Part shown: positions 39,854 through 48,175 of the stretch, piece by piece
Layout of the letters: each line of letters begins with the position of its first letter
How positions within the stretch are numbered: the stretch's first letter is position 1
Assembly (NCBI GenBank): GCA_964530075.1
Contig: CAZGXU010000003.1
Coordinates: 1-64,000 of the forward strand
Direction: 5' to 3'
Source of the DNA: JANQEA01 sp964530075
GTDB taxonomy: Bacteria > Bipolaricaulota > Bipolaricaulia > UBA7950 > UBA9294
DNA length: 64,000 bases
Program-made: the position numbers and the translations under genes
The notes under the pieces: generated by a model
What the model saw: the letters and a program-made list of their open reading frames with translations, nothing else
The model's database searches: none
Told to the model about the DNA's origin: nothing

Positions 39854-40678
39854 GTGGAAGACAACCCGGTCATCGAGGCGATGCTCCAGCGGAAGTCGAT
39901 CCGGGCGTTCACCGAAGAGGAGCCGGCTCGGGAGGCCATCGAGGCGGTCGTGCGAGCCGGCCAGGGGGCGCCGTTCGCCGCGCAGCTCGGAAGCCTCCTC
40001 CTCAAGCGGGACCGCGAGGCGAACCCGTTTCGCGCTCCGCTTCTGTTCACGGTCTGCGTCGACGTGCATCGGATGGAACGCGTCATGGAGGCGCGAGGGT
40101 GGCGGCGTGTCATGTGCGATCTCTCGACGCTCCTTCTCGGGATTCAGGACGCGGCCTACATGGCTCAGAACATGGTTCAGGCCGCCGAATCGTTGGGTCT
40201 TGGAAGCTGCTTCTTGGGGGCGGCCCCCCACGACGCGAAGCGGATCGTGGAGGAATACGGCCTGCCGCCGCGCGTCTTCCCCCTCGTTCAGCTGGCGATG
40301 GGCTATCCGGCGGAGGACCCCCCCGTCCGCCCGCGCTATCCGATCGAGTTCTCCCTGTTCGAGGACCGGTACCCCGAGCTCGACAGTGCGTCGGTCGAGC
40401 GGGCGATGGCCTCGATGGACGAGGGATACCTCGCCCAGGATTACTACCGATCGCGGGGCACGAAGCTCCCGCTGGAGGAGGGGCGCGAGGAGACGTTCAC
40501 GTACGACGACTACTCGTGGACCGAGCACATCTCGAGGAAGCTCGGCCAGTGGGGGAAGGATCCGGGTGAGCTCCTCCGCGCGCTGGCGGCGTGCGGGTTC
40601 GACCTCTCCGGGGAGGCCGGCGGGGGGGCGGGTAAGGCGCGATGGACCGGGCGCGGGGACTGCTTGACACGCACGTAG
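39854..40678 (+). CDS. Nitroreductase family flavoprotein
   Basis: 274 residues. FMN-dependent NADH/NADPH oxidoreductase fold: MLQRKSIRAFTEEEP at the N-terminus binds FMN phosphate, and ESLGLGSCFLGAAPHDAKRI is the conserved central stretch; a C-terminal extension resembles NfsA/FRP-type enzymes. The substrate (nitro compound, quinone, flavin) cannot be told. The start is GTG at 39854, 6 bases after AGGAGGGG. Its 3' end carries the -35 element of the downstream tRNA promoter. Confidence 0.85.
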   Translation: MEDNPVIEAMLQRKSIRAFTEEEPAREAIEAVVRAGQGAPFAAQLGSLLLKRDREANPFRAPLLFTVCVDVHRMERVMEARGWRRVMCDLSTLLLGIQDAAYMAQNMVQAAESLGLGSCFLGAAPHDAKRIVEEYGLPPRVFPLVQLAMGYPAEDPPVRPRYPIEFSLFEDRYPELDSASVERAMASMDEGYLAQDYYRSRGTKLPLEEGREETFTYDDYSWTEHISRKLGQWGKDPGELLRALAACGFDLSGEAGGGAGKARWTGRGDCLTRT

Positions 40679-40693
40679 ACCCCCTCATATCCT
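40664..40693 (+). promoter_or_regulatory. Promoter of the tRNA-rnhA-dtd-rpmF unit
   Basis: Perfect TTGACA (40664-40669) in the end of the nitroreductase gene, 18 bases, TATCCT (40688-40693), then the tRNA begins 13 bases later. Confidence 0.6.
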
Positions 40694-40706
40694 CCGTGTC
40701 GGAGAC

Positions 40707-40778
40707 GGGTCCATAGCTCAGGGGCAGAGCAGCCGGCTCATAACCGGTCGGTCCCAGGTTCGAATCCTGGTGGACCCA
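40707..40778 (+). tRNA. tRNA with CAU anticodon (elongator Met, or Ile2)
   Basis: Complete cloverleaf: acceptor GGGTCCA/TGGACCC, D-arm GCTC-AGGGGCA-GAGC, anticodon stem GCCGG with loop CTCATAA (anticodon CAT), five-base variable loop, T-arm CCAGG-TTCGAAT-CCTGG, discriminator A. CCA is not encoded. It is not an initiator: the first pair is G-C and the three GC pairs below the anticodon loop are lacking. Elongator tRNA-Met and lysidine-modified tRNA-Ile2 cannot be separated by eye. Confidence 0.95.
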
Positions 40779-40782
40779 CAGG

Positions 40783-41304
40783 ATGAAGAAGCTCTTTGTG
40801 TACATCGACGGAGCGGCGAGGGGAGAGCCCGGGGAGGCGGGGATCGGGATTGCAGTCACCGACCAGGACGGGGTCGTGATCGACGAGGTCTCGCGGCTGA
40901 TCGGCCGGGCGACGACCGAAGTCGCCGAGTACCGAGCGCTGATCGAGGCCGCCCGGCACGTCGCGACGTACGACCCGGACTCGGTCATCTTCTTCACCGA
41001 CAACCAGCGCGTCGCCAACTACGTCAACCGGGTCTTCGAGGCCCGCGAGCCGCACGTCAAGCGACTGATCGAGGTCGCGCTGGGCCTTCTCAATCGGATC
41101 CCCCAGTGGCGGGTCAACTATGTCGATCGTGAAGCCAACGTGCGCGCCCCGCGGCTCGTCGAGCAGGCGTTCCACCAGAGCATCCAGGCGCAAGTGACGC
41201 GGGAGCGGATGGAGCTGGTCCTCCTCGCCCGGGCGTCGACGTTGAGCGACGAGGCGATGCAGCGGCTGATCGACTACGCCGAGCGGCTGCAGGAAGAGGG
41301 CTGA
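40783..41304 (+). CDS. RNase HI-like protein lacking the fourth catalytic acidic residue
   Basis: 173 residues. RNase H fold with D9 (YIDGAARGEPG), E49 (TEVAEYRAL) and D73 (FTDNQ), the first three metal-binding acids. The fourth, normally Asp in an N-x-x-A-D-x-L-A stretch, is P123 (NVRAPRLVEQA). The family cuts RNA in RNA-DNA hybrids; the fourth residue helps metal release and turnover, so activity may be reduced. The ATG lies 4 bases after the tRNA 3' end and there is no separate leader. It has a C-terminal helical extension of about 45 residues. Confidence 0.8.
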   Translation: MKKLFVYIDGAARGEPGEAGIGIAVTDQDGVVIDEVSRLIGRATTEVAEYRALIEAARHVATYDPDSVIFFTDNQRVANYVNRVFEAREPHVKRLIEVALGLLNRIPQWRVNYVDREANVRAPRLVEQAFHQSIQAQVTRERMELVLLARASTLSDEAMQRLIDYAERLQEEG

Positions 41305-41307
41305 CCG

Positions 41308-41766
41308 ATGCGGCTCGTCGTGCAACGGGTGAAGCGCGCTTCCGTCGAGGTCGCCGAAGAGCGGGTCGCTCAGATCGGGAGAGGCCTCCTGCTCTTGGTC
41401 GGGATCGCTCCGAACGACGCGGAGGTGAACCTGCGAAAGGCCGCGAGGAAGGTCGTCGAGTTGCGCGTCTTCGAGGACGACGAGGGGAAGATGAACCGTT
41501 CCCTCCGGGATGTCGGGGGGGAGGTCCTCGCCGTGTCCCAGTTCACGCTGTACGGGGACACGCGCAAGGGGAGGAGGCCGAGCTTCGTCGGGGCGGCCGT
41601 CCCCGAGATCGCCGAGCCGCTGTTCGAGACGTTCGTCGACGCGATCCGCGCACAGGGGGTCGATGTCGAGACGGGGCGATTCGGCGCGAAGATGGCGGTC
41701 GAGCTGGTCAACGACGGGCCGGTGACGCTTGTGATCGAGGTGGCGCCGTCCTCATCGGTCGGCTAA
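41308..41766 (+). CDS. dtd: D-aminoacyl-tRNA deacylase
   Basis: 152 residues, full length. It removes mischarged D-amino acids from tRNA. The SQFTLYGDTRKGRRPSF motif and NDGPVT (Gly-cisPro proofreading motif region) are present. It starts 3 bases after the RNase H-like gene and precedes rpmF, within a translation-related operon that begins with a tRNA. Confidence 0.96.
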   Translation: MRLVVQRVKRASVEVAEERVAQIGRGLLLLVGIAPNDAEVNLRKAARKVVELRVFEDDEGKMNRSLRDVGGEVLAVSQFTLYGDTRKGRRPSFVGAAVPEIAEPLFETFVDAIRAQGVDVETGRFGAKMAVELVNDGPVTLVIEVAPSSSVG

Positions 41767-41821
41767 ACTCAGGACCTCTGCGGCCTTCAATCCTCATGGA
41801 GGCTCGCGCGTGGGAGGAACG

Positions 41822-42013
41822 ATGGCGGTCCCCAAGTACAGAACATCCAGGGCGAAGGGACGTGCGCGTCGCAACCATTGGCGGAAGACCGCACCGGTTG
41901 CGGTAAGCGAGTGTCCGCATTGTCACGAGACGAAGCTGCCGCACCGGGCGTGCCCGCACTGCGGGTACTACAACGGGATGGAGATCGTCTCTCACGCGAA
42001 GGACGAGGGCTAG
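41822..42013 (+). CDS. rpmF: 50S ribosomal protein L32
   Basis: 63 residues. MAVPKYRTSRAKGRARRNHW then CPHCHETKLPHRACPHCGYY, with a four-cysteine zinc ribbon. The ATG at 41822 follows GGGAGG. Ordinary large-subunit protein; last gene of the tRNA-led unit. Confidence 0.96.
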   Translation: MAVPKYRTSRAKGRARRNHWRKTAPVAVSECPHCHETKLPHRACPHCGYYNGMEIVSHAKDEG

Positions 42014-42031
42014 GCCGTCCACCGATCCGGG

Positions 42032-42313
42032 CTAACCGGATTCCCCTTCCGATGATTCCTTGTCGGCCTTCTTCGCTCGCTTGACCTCCGCCTTGGCTCG
42101 CTTCTTCTCGATCTTGGCCTGAGCTCCGAGCCGCGCCTTCTCGATCTCGACGTCCGGCGGCGTCGAGGCCGGCTCCGAAGAGGTCTTCCGCCGTCGGCGC
42201 TCGACCAGCCTCAGCGCGAAGGACCTGCCGAACTGACCGATGAACCCGGCGGCGAGCACCAACAAAACCCACTTGAGAACGTCCCACACCGCTTCGAAAG
42301 TCACGTCCGGCAT
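42032..42313 (-). CDS. Small membrane-anchored protein with charged tail
   Basis: 93 residues. One transmembrane helix (about 9-28, WDVLKWVLLVLAAGFIGQFG), then an Arg- and Lys-rich stretch and a long basic coiled-coil-like tail (IEKARLGAQAKIEKKRAKA). No known family. The tail probably faces the cytoplasm (positive-inside rule). The gene is divergent from ftsZ and convergent with rpmF. Real because it has sensible membrane topology and a short but plausible upstream region; function unknown. Confidence 0.6.
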   Translation of the reverse strand: MPDVTFEAVWDVLKWVLLVLAAGFIGQFGRSFALRLVERRRRKTSSEPASTPPDVEIEKARLGAQAKIEKKRAKAEVKRAKKADKESSEGESG

Positions 42314-42376
42314 GGTAGATGAAGGGCGGGCGAGCCACAAGCGCGCGACGCGGGGACGATCCGGCTCGGATCGCTG

Positions 42377-42405
42377 TTGACATGTGCGAGATTCCCGTAC
42401 AGAAT
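42377..42405 (+). promoter_or_regulatory. Promoter of the ftsZ gene
   Basis: Perfect TTGACA (42377-42382), 17 bases, CAGAAT (42400-42405), then 18 bases to the ATG with AGGGAG as a ribosome site. Confidence 0.6.
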
Positions 42406-42423
42406 GGCACAGGGAGCGATGCA

Positions 42424-43779
42424 ATGTCGGATTTGAATGCAGGGCAGACATCGGACGGGGGACTTCGAGATCGTTGGCGCGACGTCCTGAGCGCCATCGA
42501 CGATCGAATCCTCCGAGCCTGTCTGCCGACGGACGTCGCGTCGATCTCGCTCGACGAGGACCAGCTGTTCGTTTCCGTCGACAGCGAGTTCAAGAAGGAG
42601 TACTGCCTGCGGAAGCTGGGGAAGCTTCAGGAGGCCGTCACGAAGACGCTCGGTCCGCACGAAGTGGTGATCGGCGAGCCACCGCTCGTCGAGCAGGTCC
42701 GAGAGCAGGAGCCTCAGCACGGAGCGAACGCGAGGATCCTCGTATTGGGCGTCGGCGACGGCGGCGTGAACGCCGTCGTGCGGATGCGCGAAGAACGATT
42801 GCAGGGCGTCCGGTTGGTCGCGGTCGATACCGATCGTCAGGTCCTCGATGCGGCGGCGATCGGGGAGACGCTGCAGTTGGGAATGGACATCACGAGCGGG
42901 CGCGGGACGGGCGGGGACCTCGAGAAGGGCCACCGCGCCGCGATGGAGTCGCGATGGGAGATCGCGAGCCTCGTTCGAGACACGGACCTGGTGTTCATCA
43001 CCGCCGGTCTCGGCGGCGGCACGGGGAGCGGGGCCGCCCCGGTCATCGCCGAGATCGCGAAGGAGGCCGACGCCTTGACGGTTGGCGTTGTGACGAAGCC
43101 CTTCTCGTTCGAGGGGACCGTCCGGATGAACCATGCCAAGGCCGGCCTCGCCGAACTCCGGAGGGCGGCCGACGTCCTGATCGTCATCTCCAACGATCGG
43201 CTCCTCGAGACGAACGCCCGCGGCCTACCGATGACGAAAGCGTTCGAGCTGGCCGATGAGATTCTCCATGAGGGCGTGCGCGGGATCTCCGATCTGATCA
43301 CGATCCGCGGCCTGATCAACCTCGATTTCGCCGACATTCGAAGCGTCTTGGCCGGGGCCGGTGACGCGATGATGGGGATGGGGCAGGCGACCGGAAAGCA
43401 GCGAGCCATCAATGCGGCGAAGTTCGCCAGCAGCAATCCGCTCCTCGAGGGGGATTCGATCCGCGGCGCGCGCAAGATGATCATGAACGTCACCGGTGGC
43501 GACGACCTGACGCTGGGCGAGGTCACCGCTGCGGCCGATCACGTCCGCAAGGCCGCAGCGACGGAGTGCGACCTCGTCTTCGGCGCCGTCGTCCAGCCCG
43601 ACTTCGCGGGGGGGATTCAGATCACGGTGATCGCGGCCGACTTCCAGGAGGCCGACACGATCGGCCGGGAGCGACGACGGCTGTCCCAACGGGAGCGAAT
43701 CACGGTGGACAAGAACCTCGATGTCCCCACGTTCCTCCGGCGGGAGCGCGAGACGCAGCAGGATCAGGCGGAAACGTAG
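42424..43779 (+). CDS. ftsZ: FtsZ with an extra N-terminal DnaA domain I / pol III tau-like domain
   Basis: 451 residues. FtsZ core from about 103: GVGDGGVNAV, tubulin signature GGGTGSG (197-203), T7 loop NLDFADIR with D301 and D304, and a C-terminal peptide LDVPTFLRR (432-440) like the one that binds FtsA. GTPase forming the division ring. Unlike ordinary FtsZ it has about 100 residues before the core; residues 13-82 (W18, VLSAID, ISLDEDQLFVSVDSEFKKEY, then a helix ending KTLGPHEVVI) follow the pattern of the DnaA N-terminal domain and the pol III gamma/tau C-terminal domain. No ftsA or division-cluster genes are adjacent. Confidence 0.92.
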   Translation: MSDLNAGQTSDGGLRDRWRDVLSAIDDRILRACLPTDVASISLDEDQLFVSVDSEFKKEYCLRKLGKLQEAVTKTLGPHEVVIGEPPLVEQVREQEPQHGANARILVLGVGDGGVNAVVRMREERLQGVRLVAVDTDRQVLDAAAIGETLQLGMDITSGRGTGGDLEKGHRAAMESRWEIASLVRDTDLVFITAGLGGGTGSGAAPVIAEIAKEADALTVGVVTKPFSFEGTVRMNHAKAGLAELRRAADVLIVISNDRLLETNARGLPMTKAFELADEILHEGVRGISDLITIRGLINLDFADIRSVLAGAGDAMMGMGQATGKQRAINAAKFASSNPLLEGDSIRGARKMIMNVTGGDDLTLGEVTAAADHVRKAAATECDLVFGAVVQPDFAGGIQITVIAADFQEADTIGRERRRLSQRERITVDKNLDVPTFLRRERETQQDQAET

Positions 43780-43840
43780 TCGGGTCTCCTCGTGAAACCC
43801 TGGGCGGGGGTCCGGGGTAGAGACGCAGCAAGTGGTGGAC

Positions 43841-44512
43841 ATGGGATCCGCGAACATCTTGGTCTGTGAGGACGAAGGGCACATCGCTGCGCTTCTCGAG
43901 GAGGCCCTCCGAGAGGAGGGCTACCGGGTACGCGTCGTCGCGAGCAAGACGGAGGCCGAGGAGTTTCTGTCCAAATGGACACCGGACTTGATCCTTCTCG
44001 ATGTGATCCTCCCCGAGTCCAAGACGGCCGGGTGGGAACTGCTGGCGGAGGTCCGGAAGAAGAGCTCGGTCCCGATCATCATGGTCACGGCGCTGAGCCG
44101 TACCGACGACCGCGTGCGCGGGCTGCGCGAGGGAGCCGACGACTTCATCTCCAAGCCGTTTCATCTCGAGGAGGTCTTGGCGCGAGTCGAGGCGGTCCTT
44201 CGAAGGACGCAGCCGGGGATCGGTGCGCTCGATCTGATCATCGACGACGTCCGCAAAGAGGTCCGTCTCGAAGATCGGACCGTCTCCCTGTCCCCGAAGG
44301 AATACCGGCTGTTGAAGCTGCTCGCCTCCTCGCCAGGCCGCGTCTTCCCGACACAGGAGATCCTGGCCGAGCTCTGGCCCGGGAGCGCGTACGCCACGGG
44401 ACAGGACGTTCAGAAGTACGTCTACCTCCTTCGCAGAAAGATCGAGCGTGATCCGAAGAAGCCCCGACTGGTGCTCACGTCGCGAGGATTCGGCTATCGC
44501 CTCGCTGTCTGA
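43841..44512 (+). CDS. OmpR-family response regulator
   Basis: 223 residues. CheY-like receiver with phosphoacceptor D54 (LILLDVILPES), acidic ED near the N-terminus and conserved Lys in ISKPF; then an OmpR/PhoB winged-helix DNA-binding domain (LSPKEYRLLKLLASSPGRV, RGFGYRLA). No histidine kinase gene lies next to it, so it is an orphan regulator with unknown signal. The ATG at 43841 is chosen; GTG at 43832 would add 3 residues. It follows ftsZ by 61 bases on the same strand. Confidence 0.9.
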   Translation: MGSANILVCEDEGHIAALLEEALREEGYRVRVVASKTEAEEFLSKWTPDLILLDVILPESKTAGWELLAEVRKKSSVPIIMVTALSRTDDRVRGLREGADDFISKPFHLEEVLARVEAVLRRTQPGIGALDLIIDDVRKEVRLEDRTVSLSPKEYRLLKLLASSPGRVFPTQEILAELWPGSAYATGQDVQKYVYLLRRKIERDPKKPRLVLTSRGFGYRLAV

Positions 44513-44517
44513 CGCGT

Positions 44518-45561
44518 CTAGATGTCCCGGATGTCCAAGTAGAGAGGCCGTTCCGGGAGCTCGTCCGATCCGCAGGGCCGGACCATCGTGTGGTAGTGCA
44601 TCACCTTCTGCGGGTAGAAGCGCGGCATGCGCGGGAGGAAGGGATCGTCCTGGTAGACGAACAGGGTCAGGATGTCGATCCCGTCGGCGAAGATCTTCCG
44701 ACGCAGCTGCTGGATGAGGGACTTCAGCAACGCAGCGCCGTGCTCCCCCACGCAGATCGGGTCGAAGAGCTGGAGGTAGGCGAGTTGCTCCCCGACCTTC
44801 GGGATCCTCGGCAGAGGGAAGACCGTCGCGAGCGGATTGAGAAAGATGCCCAACGCGAGGAGGGAAGCCGGCATCCGGAGGACCCGGCCGCGGTAGATCT
44901 TCGATAGGTCCCACGCGCTCACCTGGGCGGCGGAATCGCCGTTCTCGAGCCGGAAGATCCCGCGGAGGTATCCGAGCTCCACGCCCCGACGATAGGCGGC
45001 GCCGAAGTCACAGGGGCGGAGGGAGCGGCTCCCGACGCAACGATCCAAGCGTGCGATCTCCCCTTCCAGGTCCTGCAGGTGGTCATCGAGGTCGCCGGGA
45101 TCCCCGGGAAGGCCGGGCAGAGAGAGGATGTTGAACGTCGCACCGATCTTCGCGTTCATCTTCTTCGCGATCTGCATGGAATTCTTGTTGTCGGACTTGA
45201 CATGCCCGTAGATGAACGCGGCGCCCTCGCCTTCGATCTCGTCGAGGCACGCCCTCCACAGGCGGAACAGGCCTCGTTTCATGCTCCGGCGGTACGACGC
45301 CTCGCCGCGGAGATCGTAGAAGTAGGCGACCCGTTCCGGCCCGCCGTCGAGGAGGACTTCCTTGATCGCGAAGGCCATGATCCCGACGAGCTTGCCGTGC
45401 TCCTCGGCGATCAGGACCCTGCTCCGGTCGTGGAGGCGCGACCGATAGAAGTAGTCGTCCCGGTCGATGAGGATGGAGATCCCGGACCCTTGAGGGCTCT
45501 GGGACTCCAGGTGCAGAAGGGCCTCGTTGTCTTCGGGGATCGCTTCGCGGATGTGGAACAT
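44518..45561 (-). CDS. GNAT-family N-acetyltransferase-like protein
   Basis: 347 residues. N-terminal GNAT-type domain (MFHIREAIPEDNEALLHLES, then VLIAEEHGKLVGIMAF and IYGHVKSDNKNSMQIAKKM for acetyl-CoA binding). The C-terminal half, about 180 residues with RGIFRLENGDSAAQVSAWDL, looks like a second GNAT-like lobe, so it may be a double-GNAT protein. The substrate is unknown. It follows the PKD protein gene by 11 bases with a GGAAGGA site, so it is probably in the same transcript; it converges on the response regulator. Confidence 0.7.
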   Translation of the reverse strand: MFHIREAIPEDNEALLHLESQSPQGSGISILIDRDDYFYRSRLHDRSRVLIAEEHGKLVGIMAFAIKEVLLDGGPERVAYFYDLRGEASYRRSMKRGLFRLWRACLDEIEGEGAAFIYGHVKSDNKNSMQIAKKMNAKIGATFNILSLPGLPGDPGDLDDHLQDLEGEIARLDRCVGSRSLRPCDFGAAYRRGVELGYLRGIFRLENGDSAAQVSAWDLSKIYRGRVLRMPASLLALGIFLNPLATVFPLPRIPKVGEQLAYLQLFDPICVGEHGAALLKSLIQQLRRKIFADGIDILTLFVYQDDPFLPRMPRFYPQKVMHYHTMVRPCGSDELPERPLYLDIRDI

Positions 45562-45572
45562 GCGGGTCCTTC

Positions 45573-48068
45573 CTATTCTGCGATCGAGATGCTCTTCGTG
45601 CTCCGGGTGAGGGCGCCCTCCTCGTCGATCACGACGAGGGTCACGACATACGTTCCGGGCCCGGCGTAGCAATGGTCGGGCGCCCACCGGTCTCCTCCGC
45701 CGCAGCCGCCCGGGGTCCCCGGGCAGCTTGTCCCGTCGCCGAAGTCCCATGCGACGTGAACGATCTCCCCGGTCGGGCTCGGGTCGTACGACCCGCGAGC
45801 GTCGAGGGCGACGCACCGTCCGTGGGGGGTCGCCGTGACGAACTCGGCGACGGGCGGCGCGTTCTCGACGATCACCTCGACGGAGAACGGATCGGAGCGG
45901 GTCCCATCGTCGTCCTGCACCGTCAAGAGGACCGTGTACCGCCCGTCATCCGGAAACCGGATCGTCGGATTCGACCCAGTGGCGACGGTCTCATCGCCGA
46001 GGTCCCAGAACCAACCGGTGATGCTCCCGTCCGGATCGCTCGCCGTCGCTGAGAAACGCACCTCGACGTCGTCGGTCGGAGCCTCGGGCGTCCATGCGAT
46101 CCCCTCGATCCGCGGCGGGCGGTTGGTGACGCGGACGCAGAGCGGCTCGGAGAGGGCGGTCGCGCCGTCGTCATCGGTGACGCGAACCAGGACCTCGTAC
46201 GCGCCGTCGTCGTCGTACGCGTAGGCGAGTGTCGGAGACGTTGTCGTCCGGTCGAACGTCCCGTCGCTGTCGAGATCCCATTCGTACAGGGCGATCGAGC
46301 CCCGCTTGCTCGGGTCGGTCGAACCCGAGGCGTCGAACTGGAATCGCTCCCCGGTCGGGTGCGTCGACGCCTCGGTGACCAATCGAGCGATCGGGGGGAG
46401 GTTCGAGATCAGGACCTCCGCGGTCGTCGTGCGCTGTGCCCCGCTGTCGTCTGTGACCGTCAGCGAGACGGCGAACGTTCCGTCGTCCTCGAACGCGTGT
46501 TTCACATCGGCCGCCTCCGCGGTCGTCCCGTCGCCGAAGTCCCACAGCCAACTTGTGATCACTCCGTCCTCGTCGTACGACATGTCGATGAAGCAGATCG
46601 GCTTGAGTTCCTTGGATTCGAAGGTCGACAACTGGAACTCGGCGATCGGTGGCCGATTGACGCGAAACGTCTCGACGAAGGGGACCGACGGATCCCCGGT
46701 GTCATCGACGACGGAGAGCCGAACCTCATGGAAGCCGCCGATGGGGAACGCGTGCTCGACGATCGGATCGGACGTCTCCTGCTCGTACGTTCCATCGCCA
46801 TCGAAATCCCACCGATAGAGCTCGATTCGGCCGTCCGTGTCGTGCGAGGCCGACGCATCGAATCGGACCGGATCGTCCACGTCCACCCGCTCGGGGATTC
46901 GTGCGAATTCGGCGATCGGGGAACGACTGGCGATCGTCACGGACCGCGTCTGAAGGGCGCTCTCACCCTGGTCGTCGAGGACCCGGAGGCCGACCGTGTA
47001 GACGCCGCAGCGGTCGTACGTGTGAAGCACGTCCACGGTCGAGGCCGTCGAGCCGTCCCCGAAGCTCCATTCCCACGCAGCGATCACTCCGTCGACATCG
47101 CTCGACTCGTCCTGGAATTGGATCGGACTTCCGGCGCGGGGAACCCGCTCAGGGAGGAGGAGGACGACGCTGAAGTCGACGACCGGCGGCGACGGTGTGT
47201 GCACCCGGACGATCCGACTCAATCTGGATTCGCCGCCCTTCTCATCGGCCAGCGTGAGGACGACGGTAAACTCCCCAGGGAGGACGTAGATGTGGCTCAC
47301 CGTTGCCCCCGACCCCTCGGCACCGTCCCCGAAATCCCATCGGTAGGACACGATGTGGTCGCTCTCCTCGAACGAGCCCGAGGCATCGAATTCGACCGGC
47401 GCTCCGGGCACCGGATCGCGCGGCTCCAGCACGAAGGAGGGCGTCGGGGGGACGCTGGAGGTCGAGTTCTCGCCTCGGGGTGTGCCCCGTAGCGGTCGCT
47501 CGGCTGGGCCGACCGGAAGGACGGCCGTCGAGGTCGCCCAGGACCCTGGCGCATCGGCGCGCAGATTGTCGGCCCGTTCCATCGAGGCGTACGGCGGGAC
47601 GCCGTACGCGCTCGTCCCCGCAGGCCAGGCGGGGAACCCGCGGGCAGGAGCGTTCGCCGTGTCCACGAGGTTCCCGCTCGGATCGTAAAGGTAGAGGGTC
47701 TCCCCGCGGTCTGTCAGGGCACCGCGGTAGATCAGGTCGGCGGCGATCTCGGGGACGGAGTCATCGCTGTCGCGCTCGAGAAGGAAGAAGCCGCTCGCCG
47801 GGTCGCCGTCGACGTGGGGCCGGATCGTCCCTTGCAGTTCGACATCCGGGGAGCCGTCCGACGAGACGAGGCGCCAGCCCTCGAGATCGAGCGACTCGGA
47901 CGAAGCGTTGAACAGCTCGATCCACTCCGCGGTCGGTTCCCAGCTCGCGCCGGCCCAGGCGACCTCGTTGATGAAGACCGGCCCGCGGAGCGGTTCCGGC
48001 GCGACCGCTCCGATCGAGACGAGAACGACGAAGGTGAACAGTATCAATTCTCCAGCCCAGCGCCTCAT
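45573..48068 (-). CDS. Secreted lamin-tail domain protein with seven PKD repeats
   Basis: 831 residues. Signal peptide (about 6-24), then a lamin-tail domain (about 30-170, VFINEVAWAGASWEPTAEWIELFN). After a linker come seven PKD domains, each with a WDFGDG-like core: YRWDFGDGAEG, WEWSFGDGST, YRWDFDGDGT, WLWDFGDGTT, YEWDLDSDGT, WFWDLGDETV, VAWDFGDGTS. No catalytic domain or C-terminal anchor is seen, so it is probably a surface adhesion or scaffold protein. AAGGAGGAG precedes the ATG. The repeats are diverged at protein level, so not a recent duplication. Confidence 0.85.
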   Translation of the reverse strand: MRRWAGELILFTFVVLVSIGAVAPEPLRGPVFINEVAWAGASWEPTAEWIELFNASSESLDLEGWRLVSSDGSPDVELQGTIRPHVDGDPASGFFLLERDSDDSVPEIAADLIYRGALTDRGETLYLYDPSGNLVDTANAPARGFPAWPAGTSAYGVPPYASMERADNLRADAPGSWATSTAVLPVGPAERPLRGTPRGENSTSSVPPTPSFVLEPRDPVPGAPVEFDASGSFEESDHIVSYRWDFGDGAEGSGATVSHIYVLPGEFTVVLTLADEKGGESRLSRIVRVHTPSPPVVDFSVVLLLPERVPRAGSPIQFQDESSDVDGVIAAWEWSFGDGSTASTVDVLHTYDRCGVYTVGLRVLDDQGESALQTRSVTIASRSPIAEFARIPERVDVDDPVRFDASASHDTDGRIELYRWDFDGDGTYEQETSDPIVEHAFPIGGFHEVRLSVVDDTGDPSVPFVETFRVNRPPIAEFQLSTFESKELKPICFIDMSYDEDGVITSWLWDFGDGTTAEAADVKHAFEDDGTFAVSLTVTDDSGAQRTTTAEVLISNLPPIARLVTEASTHPTGERFQFDASGSTDPSKRGSIALYEWDLDSDGTFDRTTTSPTLAYAYDDDGAYEVLVRVTDDDGATALSEPLCVRVTNRPPRIEGIAWTPEAPTDDVEVRFSATASDPDGSITGWFWDLGDETVATGSNPTIRFPDDGRYTVLLTVQDDDGTRSDPFSVEVIVENAPPVAEFVTATPHGRCVALDARGSYDPSPTGEIVHVAWDFGDGTSCPGTPGGCGGGDRWAPDHCYAGPGTYVVTLVVIDEEGALTRSTKSISIAE

Positions 48069-48118
48069 AACTCCTCCTTCCGCTCGTCGGTCGACGGCCT
48101 CCCGCGCGAGGTCGGATC

Positions 48119-48147
48119 AGGGTAGCACAACGGGACGAAGAGACCAA
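48119..48147 (-). promoter_or_regulatory. Possible promoter of the PKD protein gene
   Basis: Minus strand TTGGTC (48147-48142), 17 bases, TACCCT (48124-48119). The spacing is right but each hexamer matches only half of consensus; leader of about 45 bases. Confidence 0.3.
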
Positions 48148-48175
48148 CTGCGCGGCCACCCATGGACGGCCGGGC

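Noticed and set aside
40707..40778. Initiator tRNA-fMet
   Set aside because: G1-C72 pair and absence of three consecutive G-C pairs in the anticodon stem argue against an initiator.
45573..48068. PKD repeats as a tandem DNA repeat or recent duplication
   Set aside because: Repeats share only protein-level cores; the DNA is diverged, so no nucleotide repeat is reported.
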